In this document: piece by piece, positions 25,213 through 34,705 of the stretch
Layout of the letters: the number at the start of each line of letters is the position of its first letter
Position numbering within the stretch: the stretch's first letter is position 1
Source of the DNA: JAPYTY01 sp036338435
GTDB taxonomy: Bacteria > Acidobacteriota > UBA6911 > RPQK01 > JADFOI01
Length of the DNA: 64,000 nt
Direction of reading: 5' to 3'
NCBI GenBank assembly: GCA_036338435.1
Contig: JAYZCG010000037.1
Coordinates: 1 to 64,000, forward strand
The notes under the pieces: generated by a model
Told to the model about the DNA's origin: nothing
The model's input: only the letters and a program-made list of their open reading frames with translations
Database searches by the model: none
Program-made: the position numbers and the translations under genes

Positions 25213-26190
25213 ATGAAGTCTATCTTGGTTACCGGAGGTGCCGGCTATATTGGTAGCCATACTGTACGCGAACTTGCGTGCAACGGCTATCGTCCTATCA
25301 GTCTCGACAATCTTAGCAAAGGACATGAACGGGCTGTTGTTGCTGGGGATTTGGTTAAGGGTGAGTTAGCAGATGAGGAATTACTGGAATCGATTTTTCA
25401 GAAATATTCGGTAGATGCGGTGATGCACTTTGCTGCGTTGTGTGAAGTGGGCGAGTCAGTTGAGCATCCTCGTCTTTACTATGAGCAGAACATGGTTAAC
25501 TCATTGACCCTTCTACGGGTTATGCTTCGCCATGATGTCCGAAAATTTATTTTGTCGTCTACTTGTGCTACCTATGGGGATCCTCAACGTATTCCAATCG
25601 ATGAGCTACACCCTTTACAACCAATCAATCCGTACGGGGCGAGTAAGGTAATGGTTGAAGAGGTGCTCAAGGAATATGATAGGGCCTATGGGCTCAGCTT
25701 TGTTTCTTTGCGCTACTTCAATGCGGCCGGAGCCAGTCTGGATGCAAGGTTAGGTGAGTCCCATAATCCCGAAACTCATTTGATTCCACGGATTCTGAAA
25801 GTAGCAACAGGCGAGCTGGCAATGGTTCAGGTGTTCGGCAATGACTACCCGACTGTAGATGGAACTTGTATTCGAGATTATGTCCATGTTCTGGATCTGG
25901 CTTCCGGACATGTGGCTGCATATCAGTGGCTGTGTGAGGGAGGAGATAGCGAAGTCTTTAATCTGGGTACAGGCCAGGGGTGCAGTGTGATGGAACTTGT
26001 TGAGGATGTACGTCAGCTTACCGGTCGGAAGATCTCATTGGAAGTGTCTGGTCGTCGGTTGGGGGACCCTCCTTGTCTGGTGGCCAATTCCGACAAGGCA
26101 CACCAAATATTAAAATGGAGACCTGAACACTCGGACATAGAGACAATACTTTCCACAGCTTGGGCTTGGGAACAGGACAGAAAGTATTAG
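25213..26190 (+). CDS. galE: UDP-glucose 4-epimerase
   Basis: 325 residues of the short-chain dehydrogenase superfamily. The NAD-binding motif TGGAGYIGSH is at the N-terminus, the active-site Ser/Thr region is SSTCATYGDP, and the YxxxK pair is Tyr141-Lys145 (PYGASK). The GalE-typical segments RYFNAAGA and DGTCIRDYVHVLDLA are present. It interconverts UDP-glucose and UDP-galactose (or the GlcNAc/GalNAc forms) for surface glycans. It precedes another nucleotide-sugar enzyme gene on the same strand after 180 bases. Confidence 0.93.
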   Translation: MKSILVTGGAGYIGSHTVRELACNGYRPISLDNLSKGHERAVVAGDLVKGELADEELLESIFQKYSVDAVMHFAALCEVGESVEHPRLYYEQNMVNSLTLLRVMLRHDVRKFILSSTCATYGDPQRIPIDELHPLQPINPYGASKVMVEEVLKEYDRAYGLSFVSLRYFNAAGASLDARLGESHNPETHLIPRILKVATGELAMVQVFGNDYPTVDGTCIRDYVHVLDLASGHVAAYQWLCEGGDSEVFNLGTGQGCSVMELVEDVRQLTGRKISLEVSGRRLGDPPCLVANSDKAHQILKWRPEHSDIETILSTAWAWEQDRKY

Positions 26191-26370
26191 ATAGTGAACG
26201 TGAAGCTAGCAACAGATCCAAACAAAGAATCTACAACCGGCGTTGTGGAAATCAATGCAGATCACAATTATAGTATTTAAACATGTAAAGTAGCACAATA
26301 GGCAGGAGGTTATGCGGTCAGTCTGGGTGAATTTTAAAATTAGACTCCTGGTTTCTTTTGTTGAGATGTT

Positions 26371-27303
26371 ATGCGTATTTTAGTAACGGGTGGAGCCGGC
26401 TTCATTGGTAGCCACCTATGTAAGTCTTTTATCGAACAGGGCCACGAGGTTTTGTGTCTCGACAACCTCTTTTCCGGATCCAAAATCAATGTCCAGTCCT
26501 TCTTAGACCATGCGTCTTTTGAGTTTGTCCGTCATGACATTATTGAGCCGATTCTCCTAGAAGTTGAGCGTATCTACAATCTAGCGTGTCCTGCATCGCC
26601 CGTCCATTATCAGTACAATCCGGTTAAGACGGTCAAAGCTAATGTTATAGGTACCATAAATATGCTCGGCATGGCCAAGCGGGTTAAGGCTCGTATTCTT
26701 CAAGCCAGCACGTCGGAAGTTTATGGAGATCCGCAGGTGCAACCTCAACGGGAAAGTTATTGGGGAAATGTTAATCCTATCGGATTACGCAGTTGTTATG
26801 ACGAAGGGAAACGGGTCGCTGAGACTTTAATGATGGATTATCATCGGCAGAATCAGGTAGACATCCGAATAGCACGAATCTTCAACACCTATGGCCCGCA
26901 AATGTCGATTAATGATGGCCGGGTTGTCAGCAACCTCATTGTACAGTCTCTTCAGGGTAAACCGCTTACTATCTACGGAGATGGCTCCCAAACACGCTCT
27001 TTTTGCTATGTCTCTGACATGGTTCTGGCATTGGAGCAATTGATGGCCTGCGATGGTGTACACCATCCCGTCAATTTGGGTAATCCTGCAGAATCAACAA
27101 TCCTATCTTTGGCTGAACTGATTTGTGAATTAACAGGTACCCGGTCGGACATCCAGTTCAAGCCTCTTCCAGAAGATGATCCCGTGCGACGTAGGCCTGA
27201 CATTTCTGAAGCGCACAAGCTACTGGGATGGAAACCGGAGGTCGACCTGAAGACAGGGTTATGCAGGACAATCGAGTATTTTGACAATCTTTTGCGAGAG
27301 TAA
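26371..27303 (+). CDS. UDP-glucuronate decarboxylase (UDP-xylose synthase)
   Basis: 310 residues, SDR superfamily. The N-terminal TGGAGFIGSHLC, the diagnostic NLACPASPVHYQ-NPVKT stretch, TSEVYGDP, and the active-site Tyr143-Lys147 in RSCYDEGKR all match the UXS family. It converts UDP-glucuronic acid to UDP-xylose via a 4-keto intermediate. Together with galE it supplies sugars for envelope polysaccharide. No clear ribosome-binding site precedes the ATG. Confidence 0.93.
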   Translation: MRILVTGGAGFIGSHLCKSFIEQGHEVLCLDNLFSGSKINVQSFLDHASFEFVRHDIIEPILLEVERIYNLACPASPVHYQYNPVKTVKANVIGTINMLGMAKRVKARILQASTSEVYGDPQVQPQRESYWGNVNPIGLRSCYDEGKRVAETLMMDYHRQNQVDIRIARIFNTYGPQMSINDGRVVSNLIVQSLQGKPLTIYGDGSQTRSFCYVSDMVLALEQLMACDGVHHPVNLGNPAESTILSLAELICELTGTRSDIQFKPLPEDDPVRRRPDISEAHKLLGWKPEVDLKTGLCRTIEYFDNLLRE

Positions 27304-27394
27304 AGAAACATGATATTTTTCGCAGGCAGTGCCATTTGCTAAAATGGCTTGCTCTAGCGAAGTTCAATCATTAGGCTGTTAGTGGAGGTGTAAA

Positions 27395-27751
27395 GTGTTA
27401 GCGTCGTACGTCCCGATTTTGATTTTTATAGTAATTGCCTTGTCACTTCCTGTTGTGGGCCTGACTGTCGGCTGGATGGTGCGTCCCCAAAAGCCCAATG
27501 CGTCCAAGTTGATGCCTTACGAATGTGGGGTTGATCCCGAAAGCGACGCTCGAGATCGATTCTCAGTTCGCTTCTATATCATTGCGATCCTTTTTGTGGT
27601 GTTTGACGTTGAGACCATTTTTCTATTCCCATGGGCGATCATTTATAGTCAACTCCCAGTTTTTCTTTTTATTGAAATGGTAGTGTTTTTGGGTATTTTA
27701 ATTGTGGGATATTTTTACGTGTGGAAGAAAGGTGCCTTGGAATGGGTATAG
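27395..27751 (+). CDS. nuoA: NADH-quinone oxidoreductase subunit A
   Basis: 118 residues, three transmembrane helices, with the conserved loop KLMPYECGVDPE-DARDRFSVRFY. It starts at a GTG (27395) with GGAGGTG just upstream. It is the first gene of an eleven-gene complex I cluster in the order A-B-C-D-H-I-J-K-L-M-N. NuoA is a small membrane-arm subunit near the quinone site. Confidence 0.97.
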   Translation: MLASYVPILIFIVIALSLPVVGLTVGWMVRPQKPNASKLMPYECGVDPESDARDRFSVRFYIIAILFVVFDVETIFLFPWAIIYSQLPVFLFIEMVVFLGILIVGYFYVWKKGALEWV

Positions 27752-28242
27752 TTGAAAATCGAATGCACGAGAACATTGTGACGACGACTGTTGATTCAGT
27801 TTTTAATTGGGCCAGAAAATCTTCCCTCTGGCCTATGACGTTTGGATTGGCCTGTTGCGCGATTGAGATGATGGCAGCTGGCGCCTCCCGATTCGACATG
27901 GATCGATTTGGTGCGGGAATTTTCCGTCCTTCTCCCAGGCAATCTGATCTAATTATAATTGCGGGGACGGTTACCCTCAAAATGGCTGAGGTTATTCAGC
28001 GCCTGTATGACCAGATGCCGGATCCCAAGTGGGTTATCTCCATGGGTGCTTGCTCGAGTGCAGGTGGACCTTTTGATACGTATTCTACTCTTCAGGGTGT
28101 CGACAAAGTCATTCCAGTTGATGTCTATATTCCCGGGTGCCCACCTCGTCCTGAAGCGTTGTTGTACGGTTTAATGAGACTTCAAGACAAGATCGATCAA
28201 ATGACCATTTCCAAAAGTACCGAGAAACGTCAGGCAAGCTAG
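27742..28242 (+). CDS. nuoB: NADH-quinone oxidoreductase subunit B
   Basis: 166 residues, carrying the N2 iron-sulfur cluster ligands: adjacent cysteines in GLACCAIEMM, one in MGACSSAGGPF, and one in PGCPPRPEAL. The ATG at 27742 overlaps the end of nuoA; an upstream GTG at 27721 lies within nuoA and is less likely. NuoB passes electrons to quinone at the junction of the peripheral and membrane arms. Confidence 0.97.
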   Translation: MGIVENRMHENIVTTTVDSVFNWARKSSLWPMTFGLACCAIEMMAAGASRFDMDRFGAGIFRPSPRQSDLIIIAGTVTLKMAEVIQRLYDQMPDPKWVISMGACSSAGGPFDTYSTLQGVDKVIPVDVYIPGCPPRPEALLYGLMRLQDKIDQMTISKSTEKRQAS

Positions 28243-28301
28243 CCCGATATTAGTACACTCGGACAAGAGCTATACATACAATTACTATTCCGTAGGATGA
28301 A

Positions 28302-29030
28302 ATGAGCGAAGAGGACAAAACACAAGAACCCCCGAAATCCGAAGAGGGAGCAGTTCAAGAGTCGGAAAGTCAGGAGGACAAGCAGTCAGGGGAATCAGAG
28401 GAGAAGAAGGTGTCTACTGACTCGGTAAAGCCGGACCGGTCTGTCACGACTCAAAAGACAGCTGGCGCTCCACCGACCAAGGTTGCTAAGAAGGTTGCTA
28501 AGAAGAAGGGCCCGACCTATGAGGATTTGGTCGATAATGCCCTCCTCAACGGACTACAAGAGAAGTTTCCCAAAGGGGTGCTATCAGGCCAATCCTTTTT
28601 GGATCAAGTTACGTATACGGTTACGCTAGATGTACTGTATGACGTCCTACTATATCTTCGGGATGATACAGATGCAGACTATGACTATTTGGTTGACCTC
28701 ACGGCATTAGACCATCTAGATAATGAAGAACGGTTTTGTTTGGTCTATCACCTTTATTCTCACAAGAAAAAGAGTTTTATCCGTGTTCGGTGTGCCGTAG
28801 ATGAAAGCGAGTCTGCCCCTTCAGTTGTTGCCGTATGGAAGACTGCCGACTGGATGGAGCGGGAAGTATACGATCTTTTTGGGATTAAATTTATGGGTCA
28901 CCCTGACTTGAAACGTATTCTTTTGCCCGACGATTGGCACGGTTATCCTCTGAGAAAAGATTATGACATCAAGCTACAAGACCAGGCATGGATCGGTAAA
29001 CACTTGCGAATTACAAGGACTCCAGAATGA
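28302..29030 (+). CDS. nuoC: NADH-quinone oxidoreductase subunit C with charged N-terminal extension
   Basis: 242 residues. The last 170 match the 30-kDa subunit, with YLVDLTALDH, WMEREVYDLFGIKFMGHPDLKRIL, and GYPLRKDY. The first 70 residues are a low-complexity extension rich in Glu, Lys, Ser and Pro, with a KKVAKK repeat, and are not part of the family core. It is a separate gene, not fused to nuoD, and its stop overlaps the nuoD start by four bases. Confidence 0.95.
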   Translation: MSEEDKTQEPPKSEEGAVQESESQEDKQSGESEEKKVSTDSVKPDRSVTTQKTAGAPPTKVAKKVAKKKGPTYEDLVDNALLNGLQEKFPKGVLSGQSFLDQVTYTVTLDVLYDVLLYLRDDTDADYDYLVDLTALDHLDNEERFCLVYHLYSHKKKSFIRVRCAVDESESAPSVVAVWKTADWMEREVYDLFGIKFMGHPDLKRILLPDDWHGYPLRKDYDIKLQDQAWIGKHLRITRTPE

Positions 29031-30148
29031 ATTCAATAGAAGAACCCACTGTTCTTGATACTAGAGTACTTGAAGTCAACATGGGGCCGCAGCATCCATC
29101 CACTCACGGTGTGTTGCGAGTCAAGTTGAAATTGGATGGTGAGAAAGTTGTGGATGCTGAGTGCATTATCGGATATCTCCATCGGGGCATTGAAAAGATC
29201 AGCGAAAATCGTTCCTACATAGAGTGCGTTCCATATTACGATCGAACTGACTACATCGCTGCTGTTTCTAATGTCTATGGCTACCTTTTGGGCGTGGAAA
29301 AGATGATGGGGATTGAGGTTCCGGATCGAGGTCGCTATATCCGGATCATGATGGTGGAATTGAATCGTATTGCGAGCCATCTGCTATGGTTGGCAACTCA
29401 TGCCATCGACATCGGGGCCATGACGGTCTTTCTATATTGTTTTCGGGAGCGCGAAGAAATCCTCAAGCTGTTCGAAGCTCTTTTCGGTGCACGATTGACC
29501 ACTCATGCTTTCCGTGTAGGGGGGCTTTGGAAAGATCTACCTTCTGGGTTTGAACGTGAAGTAGGTAAATTTGTCGACGAATTTCCAGCCCACATCGATG
29601 AATATGAGCAACTACTAACCGAGAATCGAATCTGGTTAGCCAGAACTAAGGGCGTTGGCGTGATTTCCGGAGAAGAAGCAATCGAATGGGGTTTAACAGG
29701 ACCTCCACTGCGTGGTTCTGGCGTGGATTATGACTTGCGGAAGGCGCGACCCTATGGAGGCTATGATGAGTTCGACTTTGACGTACCTCTCGGGGAGAAT
29801 GGTGATACATATGATCGCTATGTAGCGCGCGTTGAAGAAATGCGCCAAAGTCTGCGTATCATTCAGCAGGTGTTGGATCGGTTACCTGATGGTCCTGTGC
29901 GAGGAAAGGCACCGAAAATAGTCAAGCCGCCTGTAGGAGAATATTATTCTGGAATCGAAAGTCCCCGCGGAGAGTTGGGGTACTACATCGTAAGTGACGG
30001 TTCAGCTCGGCCGTTTCGAGTGCGGATTCGGCCTCCTACATTTATTGGTCTGCAGGCGTTACGTAGGTTAGTTAAAGGACATCTCATGGCAGACGTTATC
30101 GCCATTATAGGGACGTTGGATATTGTCCTGGGCGAGGTAGATCGATGA
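29027..30148 (+). CDS. nuoD: NADH-quinone oxidoreductase subunit D
   Basis: 373 residues, 49-kDa subunit related to the large subunit of NiFe hydrogenase, forming much of the quinone-binding cavity. Conserved stretches: NMGPQHPSTHGVLR, YLHRGIEK, NRIASHLLWL, ESPRGELGYY, and the C-terminal IIGTLDIVLGEVDR. The start overlaps nuoC (ATGA) and its end overlaps nuoH. Confidence 0.97.
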   Translation: MNSIEEPTVLDTRVLEVNMGPQHPSTHGVLRVKLKLDGEKVVDAECIIGYLHRGIEKISENRSYIECVPYYDRTDYIAAVSNVYGYLLGVEKMMGIEVPDRGRYIRIMMVELNRIASHLLWLATHAIDIGAMTVFLYCFREREEILKLFEALFGARLTTHAFRVGGLWKDLPSGFEREVGKFVDEFPAHIDEYEQLLTENRIWLARTKGVGVISGEEAIEWGLTGPPLRGSGVDYDLRKARPYGGYDEFDFDVPLGENGDTYDRYVARVEEMRQSLRIIQQVLDRLPDGPVRGKAPKIVKPPVGEYYSGIESPRGELGYYIVSDGSARPFRVRIRPPTFIGLQALRRLVKGHLMADVIAIIGTLDIVLGEVDR

Positions 30149-31251
30149 CCGAACTCTTACTTATTTACGCTATTATTCCTCTTATCAAGATCGGAGCCAT
30201 TGTACTGATTTTGTCGGGAGCGATTGCCTATCTAACTTTACTTGAGAGGAAACTCATTGCACACATACAAGTTCGCCTAGGACCCATGCGGGTGGGATGG
30301 CACGGTCTCTTGCAGCCGATTGCCGATGGTCTCAAGTTTATCCTCAAGGAGGACATCGTGCCTTCCAAGGCCGACTCCCTCATTTTCACTATTGCACCAA
30401 TGATCTCATTGATTCCTGCTTTCGTAGTTTTTGCCGTAGTTCCATTTGGTCCTCCCGAGATGTTCGCGGGAGTACTTCACACAATCTTAAGTTGGTTCCT
30501 AGAGCCGTCTAGTGTGGATACGGTCATTAAAAGCTCGATTGCTTCCGGAGGCTTTGTAACCGACATCAACATTGCCGTGTTATTTGTTTTATCTGTTTCA
30601 TCAGTGGGTATTTTGGGCGTTATCCTAGGAGGATGGGCTTCCAACAGTAAGTATCCACTGCTAGGGGCACTACGATCTTCAGCTCAGATGGTGAGTTACG
30701 AGGTCGCTCTTGGATTTTCAATTATCAGTGTTCTGTTGTATGCAGGATCTTTGAGTCTGGTGGAAATTGTACAACAGCAACAGACGGCCGGAGTGTGGTA
30801 CATCTTCTATCAGCCGGTGGCATTTTTCTTGTTCTTGGTGTGTGGTTTAGCTGAAACCAATCGTCTCCCCTTTGACCTTCCCGAGGCAGAAACCGAGCTG
30901 GTGGGAGGGTTTCATACCGAATATAGTGGGTTCCGTTTTTCCCTTTTCTTTTTGGCTGAATATGCCAATATGATTACGGTGTCGGCAATAGGCGTCACCC
31001 TTTTCTTGGGAGGGTGGTTGCCGCCATTCCCAAACGTTGCGTGGCTCGATTTCTTGGGCATTCTTCCTTCTGTAGTGTGGTTTTTGGTCAAGGTTTTCCT
31101 GATTCTATACCTCTTTATTTGGATACGGGGAACTCTACCACGTTTTCGTTTTGACCAACTTATGAGCTACGGTTGGAAAGTGTTGTTACCTATGGCACTT
31201 GGGCATTTGATTGTTTACGCTGCTATTAAGGCAATGTGGGAAACATTATGA
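30145..31251 (+). CDS. nuoH: NADH-quinone oxidoreductase subunit H
   Basis: 368 residues, about eight transmembrane helices. The membrane subunit that closes the quinone tunnel. Key motifs are YLTLLERKLIAHIQVRLGP, LKFILKEDIVP, ETNRLPFDLPEAE-ELVGGFHTEYSG, and RGTLPRFRFDQLM. It overlaps nuoD and nuoI by four bases each. Confidence 0.97.
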   Translation: MTELLLIYAIIPLIKIGAIVLILSGAIAYLTLLERKLIAHIQVRLGPMRVGWHGLLQPIADGLKFILKEDIVPSKADSLIFTIAPMISLIPAFVVFAVVPFGPPEMFAGVLHTILSWFLEPSSVDTVIKSSIASGGFVTDINIAVLFVLSVSSVGILGVILGGWASNSKYPLLGALRSSAQMVSYEVALGFSIISVLLYAGSLSLVEIVQQQQTAGVWYIFYQPVAFFLFLVCGLAETNRLPFDLPEAETELVGGFHTEYSGFRFSLFFLAEYANMITVSAIGVTLFLGGWLPPFPNVAWLDFLGILPSVVWFLVKVFLILYLFIWIRGTLPRFRFDQLMSYGWKVLLPMALGHLIVYAAIKAMWETL

Positions 31252-31709
31252 ATTTTCTAAAGCGAATTTTTTTGGTAGATATTTTAAAGGGGATGGCGGT
31301 AACTTTTCGTTACACCTACAAGAGTGTCTACACGGAACAGTATCCCAAAGAGAAGCCTAAACTGGCCGGAAGGTATAAGGGGGCCCCACGCCTGAATAAT
31401 GACCCTGAAACAGGAGAGACCCTTTGCATTGCCTGTGATCTTTGTGCTGAAATTTGTCCCGAAAATCTCATAGTGGTAGGCTCCCAGCGTGATCCGGAAA
31501 GTAGGAAGAAAGTGCTGACCCACTACACATTTGACACCTCACGATGTCTTTTTTGTGGGTTATGTCAGGAAGTGTGTCCCACGAATGCTGTCGAACTTAC
31601 CCAGGACTTTGAATTAGCAACCTACAGTCGCAAGTCCATGGTATGGGACCGCAAGCGGTTGGAGAAGGGCTGGGATCGTATTGAATTTGGCAAGAATTAC
31701 CATAAATAG
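31248..31709 (+). CDS. nuoI: NADH-quinone oxidoreductase subunit I
   Basis: 153 residues with two 4Fe-4S cluster motifs, CIACDLCAEICP and CLFCGLCQEVCP, which carry electrons to NuoB. The ATG at 31248 overlaps the nuoH stop (ATGA); a GTG at 31236 is less likely. Because nuoE, F and G are absent from the cluster, NuoI is the outermost iron-sulfur subunit encoded here. Confidence 0.97.
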   Translation: MNFLKRIFLVDILKGMAVTFRYTYKSVYTEQYPKEKPKLAGRYKGAPRLNNDPETGETLCIACDLCAEICPENLIVVGSQRDPESRKKVLTHYTFDTSRCLFCGLCQEVCPTNAVELTQDFELATYSRKSMVWDRKRLEKGWDRIEFGKNYHK

Positions 31710-31808
31710 GTTTTGACAGTATTTAAGTTGGAAAAAGACCATGATGTGAGGATCATCAATATAGATCCCACAATTATGGAAGTATGAACTAGAATCTATA
31801 ACATAAGT

Positions 31809-32321
31809 ATGGAATCCATTCTTTTTTACATTTTGGCAGGGATATTGGTTGTTTTTGCCATTCTCACGGTGACGGCACACAATCCAGTACGAAGTGCTGT
31901 CTACCTGATCTCAGCCCTCTTGGCTACAGCAGGACTCTTCTTTTTGTTGGAAGCAGAATTTTTGGGGGCCGTCCAGATTTTGGTGTATGTAGGGGGGATA
32001 ATGGTCCTGTTCCTCTTTGTCATTATCCTGGTTAACGTGCGTGAGATGGAAGCGCAGCGAAGAGCAAGTCGACAGTGGAAAACTGCTGTGGTGTTGGGGG
32101 TGGTACTATCTTGTGAGTTCATTATCTTTGTGGTGCGAGGGGCTGATATCTTTTCAGCAGAAGCGATGAACTCATCTCTGGTCGTTGGGACGCAAACTCA
32201 CAACACAGAATCAGTCGGTAGACTTCTTTATAGCACCTATCTTTTACCTTTTGAAATAGCTTCTATTTTGTTATTGGTGGCCATGGTGGGTGCTGTGGTC
32301 TTGACCATGAAGGAACACTAG
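31809..32321 (+). CDS. nuoJ: NADH-quinone oxidoreductase subunit J
   Basis: 170 residues, five predicted helices. The conserved third helix, QILVYVGGIMVLFLFVIIL, contains the pi-bulge region typical of NuoJ. A 99-base spacer separates it from nuoI, the largest gap within the cluster. Membrane arm, proton pathway next to the quinone site. Confidence 0.96.
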   Translation: MESILFYILAGILVVFAILTVTAHNPVRSAVYLISALLATAGLFFLLEAEFLGAVQILVYVGGIMVLFLFVIILVNVREMEAQRRASRQWKTAVVLGVVLSCEFIIFVVRGADIFSAEAMNSSLVVGTQTHNTESVGRLLYSTYLLPFEIASILLLVAMVGAVVLTMKEH

Positions 32322-32326
32322 CAAGT

Positions 32327-32629
32327 ATGGTGGATATTGGGCACTATCTAATTTTAAGTACCGTTGTTTTCACTATCGGCGTGATCGGAGTGTTGACGAG
32401 ACGCAATGTAATTATCATTTTGATGTCCATTGAGTTGATGCTTAACGCCGTCAACTTGAATCTGATTGCTTTTTCTGACCACCTTCACAGTCTTTCGGGT
32501 CAAGTATTTGCAGTTTTTGTCATTACAGTGGCCGCTGCTGAGGCAGCCGTGGGGTTAGGTATTGTGATTGCGCTTTTCAGCAACAAAGAGACGGTCAATG
32601 TCGACGAAATAGATTTGATGAAAGGATAG
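32327..32629 (+). CDS. nuoK: NADH-quinone oxidoreductase subunit K
   Basis: 100 residues, three transmembrane helices with the buried glutamates expected in antiporter-like subunits (IELMLNAVNLNL and VAAAEAAVGLGI). Mrp/NuoK family. It follows nuoJ by five bases and precedes nuoL by three. Confidence 0.97.
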   Translation: MVDIGHYLILSTVVFTIGVIGVLTRRNVIIILMSIELMLNAVNLNLIAFSDHLHSLSGQVFAVFVITVAAAEAAVGLGIVIALFSNKETVNVDEIDLMKG

Positions 32630-32632
32630 TGG

Positions 32633-34702
32633 ATGCTCGAATATCTATGGCTTATTCCCGTTCTGCCTCTCTTGGGGTTTGCCGTCAACGGGCTGGTAGG
32701 GCTTTGGAAAGTGTCCCGGACCGGGAAACCACAATCTAAGCCATTTGTTTATTCTGTAGCCTGTGGGAGTGTGTTTTTGGCTTTTTCTCTCGCAGTGGGA
32801 TGTTTTTGGAGCCTAATCCAGCTCGATCCTCACGACCGGATTATCGAGCAAGACCTTTTTACCTGGATTACCGGGGGAGCAGTGCGAACTATGAGCGGTG
32901 ATCTGGCCAACCTTCACATCAATTGGGGCATGCAGCTCGACCCCTTGTCTGCGGTGATGATTTTGGTGGTGACCGGGGTTGGATTTCTCATTCACGTGTA
33001 TGCCATCGGCTACATGGCTGACGACGAAGAAGGATTTTATCGCTTTTTTTCTTATATGAACTTGTTCATGTTCATGATGTTGACATTAGTTTTGTCCAAC
33101 AATTTTCTGGTTATGTTCGTGGGATGGGAAGGGGTTGGTCTTAGTTCCTATCTTTTAATCGGCTATTACATTCACAAAAAGAGTGCTGGCGATGCCGCCA
33201 AGAAGGCATTTGTAGTAAATCGCATTGGTGATTTTGGTTTTATCATTGCCATCATGATGATTTTTTCCTATTTTGGCACGGTAGATTTTACTGAAGTCTT
33301 TGAGGGTGTAGAGGCTATTTTTCCTACTCCGGAATTAATGTGGGGACCGCTCAGTTGGATCGCGTTACTCCTTTTTGTTGGCGCCATGGGGAAGAGTGCC
33401 CAGATCCCGCTCTATGTATGGTTGCCCGATGCCATGGAAGGCCCGACTCCGGTAAGTGCACTCATCCATGCCGCCACCATGGTCACGGCTGGTGTTTACA
33501 TGGTGGCACGCTCCAGTGCCATTTACAGTCGTGCTCCTGACGTACTTTTAATTGTGGCGGGCATTGGGATTTTTACAGCCCTTGTAGCCGCCACGATTGC
33601 CATGTTTCAACAGGACATAAAGAAGGTTTTGGCTTACTCCACTGTAAGCCAGCTAGGCTACATGTTTGCAGCCTTGGGTGTGGGTGCTGTTGCTGCTGGT
33701 GTTTTCCATCTCATGACCCATGCCTTTTTCAAAGCCCTTCTCTTTCTGGGATCCGGAAGTGTGATTGTTGCTCTGCATCATGAGCAGGATATGAGAAAGA
33801 TGGGGGGGCTCAAAAAATACCTTCCCACCACTTGGTGGACCATGGGAATCGCTACATTAGCTATTGCAGGTGTTCCAGGATTATCTGGCTTCTTTTCTAA
33901 GGACGAGATTTTGTGGCGATCCTTCAGTAATCCTCAAGGTCACATATTGATCTGGATAGTGGGGGTACTGGTGGCGGGGATGACTGCGTTTTATATGATG
34001 CGGATGATGTTCCTTACCTTCCATGGGGAGGAGCGGCTCTTGCCAAAGGTGGCTCATCACGTTCAGGAATCTCCCCTTGTGATGACCGTCCCATTGATGA
34101 TTTTGGCTGTGGGATCAGCCATTGTAGGATTTTTAGGCCTGCCGGCTTGGTTGGGCCCGAACATATTCGAACATTTTCTGGAACCAGCCTTTGCAACCCA
34201 TTATCAGGCTACTGAGGAAGTTCATCACTATGCCCACTCTACGGAAATTCTCTTAACCGTTTTTTCCGTGACCTTGGCAGCAATGGGGATTTATATTGCC
34301 TACTATTTCTTTATTCGGCACAAAGAGAAGTCAACTTGGTGGGTGGAAAAATTTCGCGGGGTTCACCAGCTGGTCTACAACAAATACTACGTGGATGAGA
34401 CCTACGATCTTTTGTTTGTCAACCGGGCCAAGGATACGGGACGATTCCTTTCTGCTTTTGATAGTAATGTCGTAGATGGGTTTGTCAATGGAAGTGCAAC
34501 GATCACTCGGATTTCAGCTTGGATTTCAGGTCAGGCTGATATCCATATTGTAGATCGGATCGTCAATCTAATAGCCGAGATCTTTGAGTATTCGAGCTCT
34601 CTACTTCGCAAGGTCCAGACAGGGCTGGTGCAGCGGTATGCCCTCTTTTTCGTGATAGGCATCATTCTGGTGATCAGTCTTTATCTCTACTTAGGAGTTT
34701 AG
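32633..34702 (+). CDS. nuoL: NADH-quinone oxidoreductase subunit L
   Basis: 689 residues, the largest antiporter-like pump subunit. It has GWEGVGLSSYLLIGYY (conserved Glu), AMGKSAQIPLYVWLPDAMEGPTPVSAL, and the lysine of KKVLAYSTVSQLGYM. The C-terminal long amphipathic helix that braces NuoM and NuoN is represented by the last 150 residues, which end in a final anchor helix. The start at 32633 is an ATG three bases after nuoK. Confidence 0.97.
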   Translation: MLEYLWLIPVLPLLGFAVNGLVGLWKVSRTGKPQSKPFVYSVACGSVFLAFSLAVGCFWSLIQLDPHDRIIEQDLFTWITGGAVRTMSGDLANLHINWGMQLDPLSAVMILVVTGVGFLIHVYAIGYMADDEEGFYRFFSYMNLFMFMMLTLVLSNNFLVMFVGWEGVGLSSYLLIGYYIHKKSAGDAAKKAFVVNRIGDFGFIIAIMMIFSYFGTVDFTEVFEGVEAIFPTPELMWGPLSWIALLLFVGAMGKSAQIPLYVWLPDAMEGPTPVSALIHAATMVTAGVYMVARSSAIYSRAPDVLLIVAGIGIFTALVAATIAMFQQDIKKVLAYSTVSQLGYMFAALGVGAVAAGVFHLMTHAFFKALLFLGSGSVIVALHHEQDMRKMGGLKKYLPTTWWTMGIATLAIAGVPGLSGFFSKDEILWRSFSNPQGHILIWIVGVLVAGMTAFYMMRMMFLTFHGEERLLPKVAHHVQESPLVMTVPLMILAVGSAIVGFLGLPAWLGPNIFEHFLEPAFATHYQATEEVHHYAHSTEILLTVFSVTLAAMGIYIAYYFFIRHKEKSTWWVEKFRGVHQLVYNKYYVDETYDLLFVNRAKDTGRFLSAFDSNVVDGFVNGSATITRISAWISGQADIHIVDRIVNLIAEIFEYSSSLLRKVQTGLVQRYALFFVIGIILVISLYLYLGV

Positions 34703-34705
34703 CCG

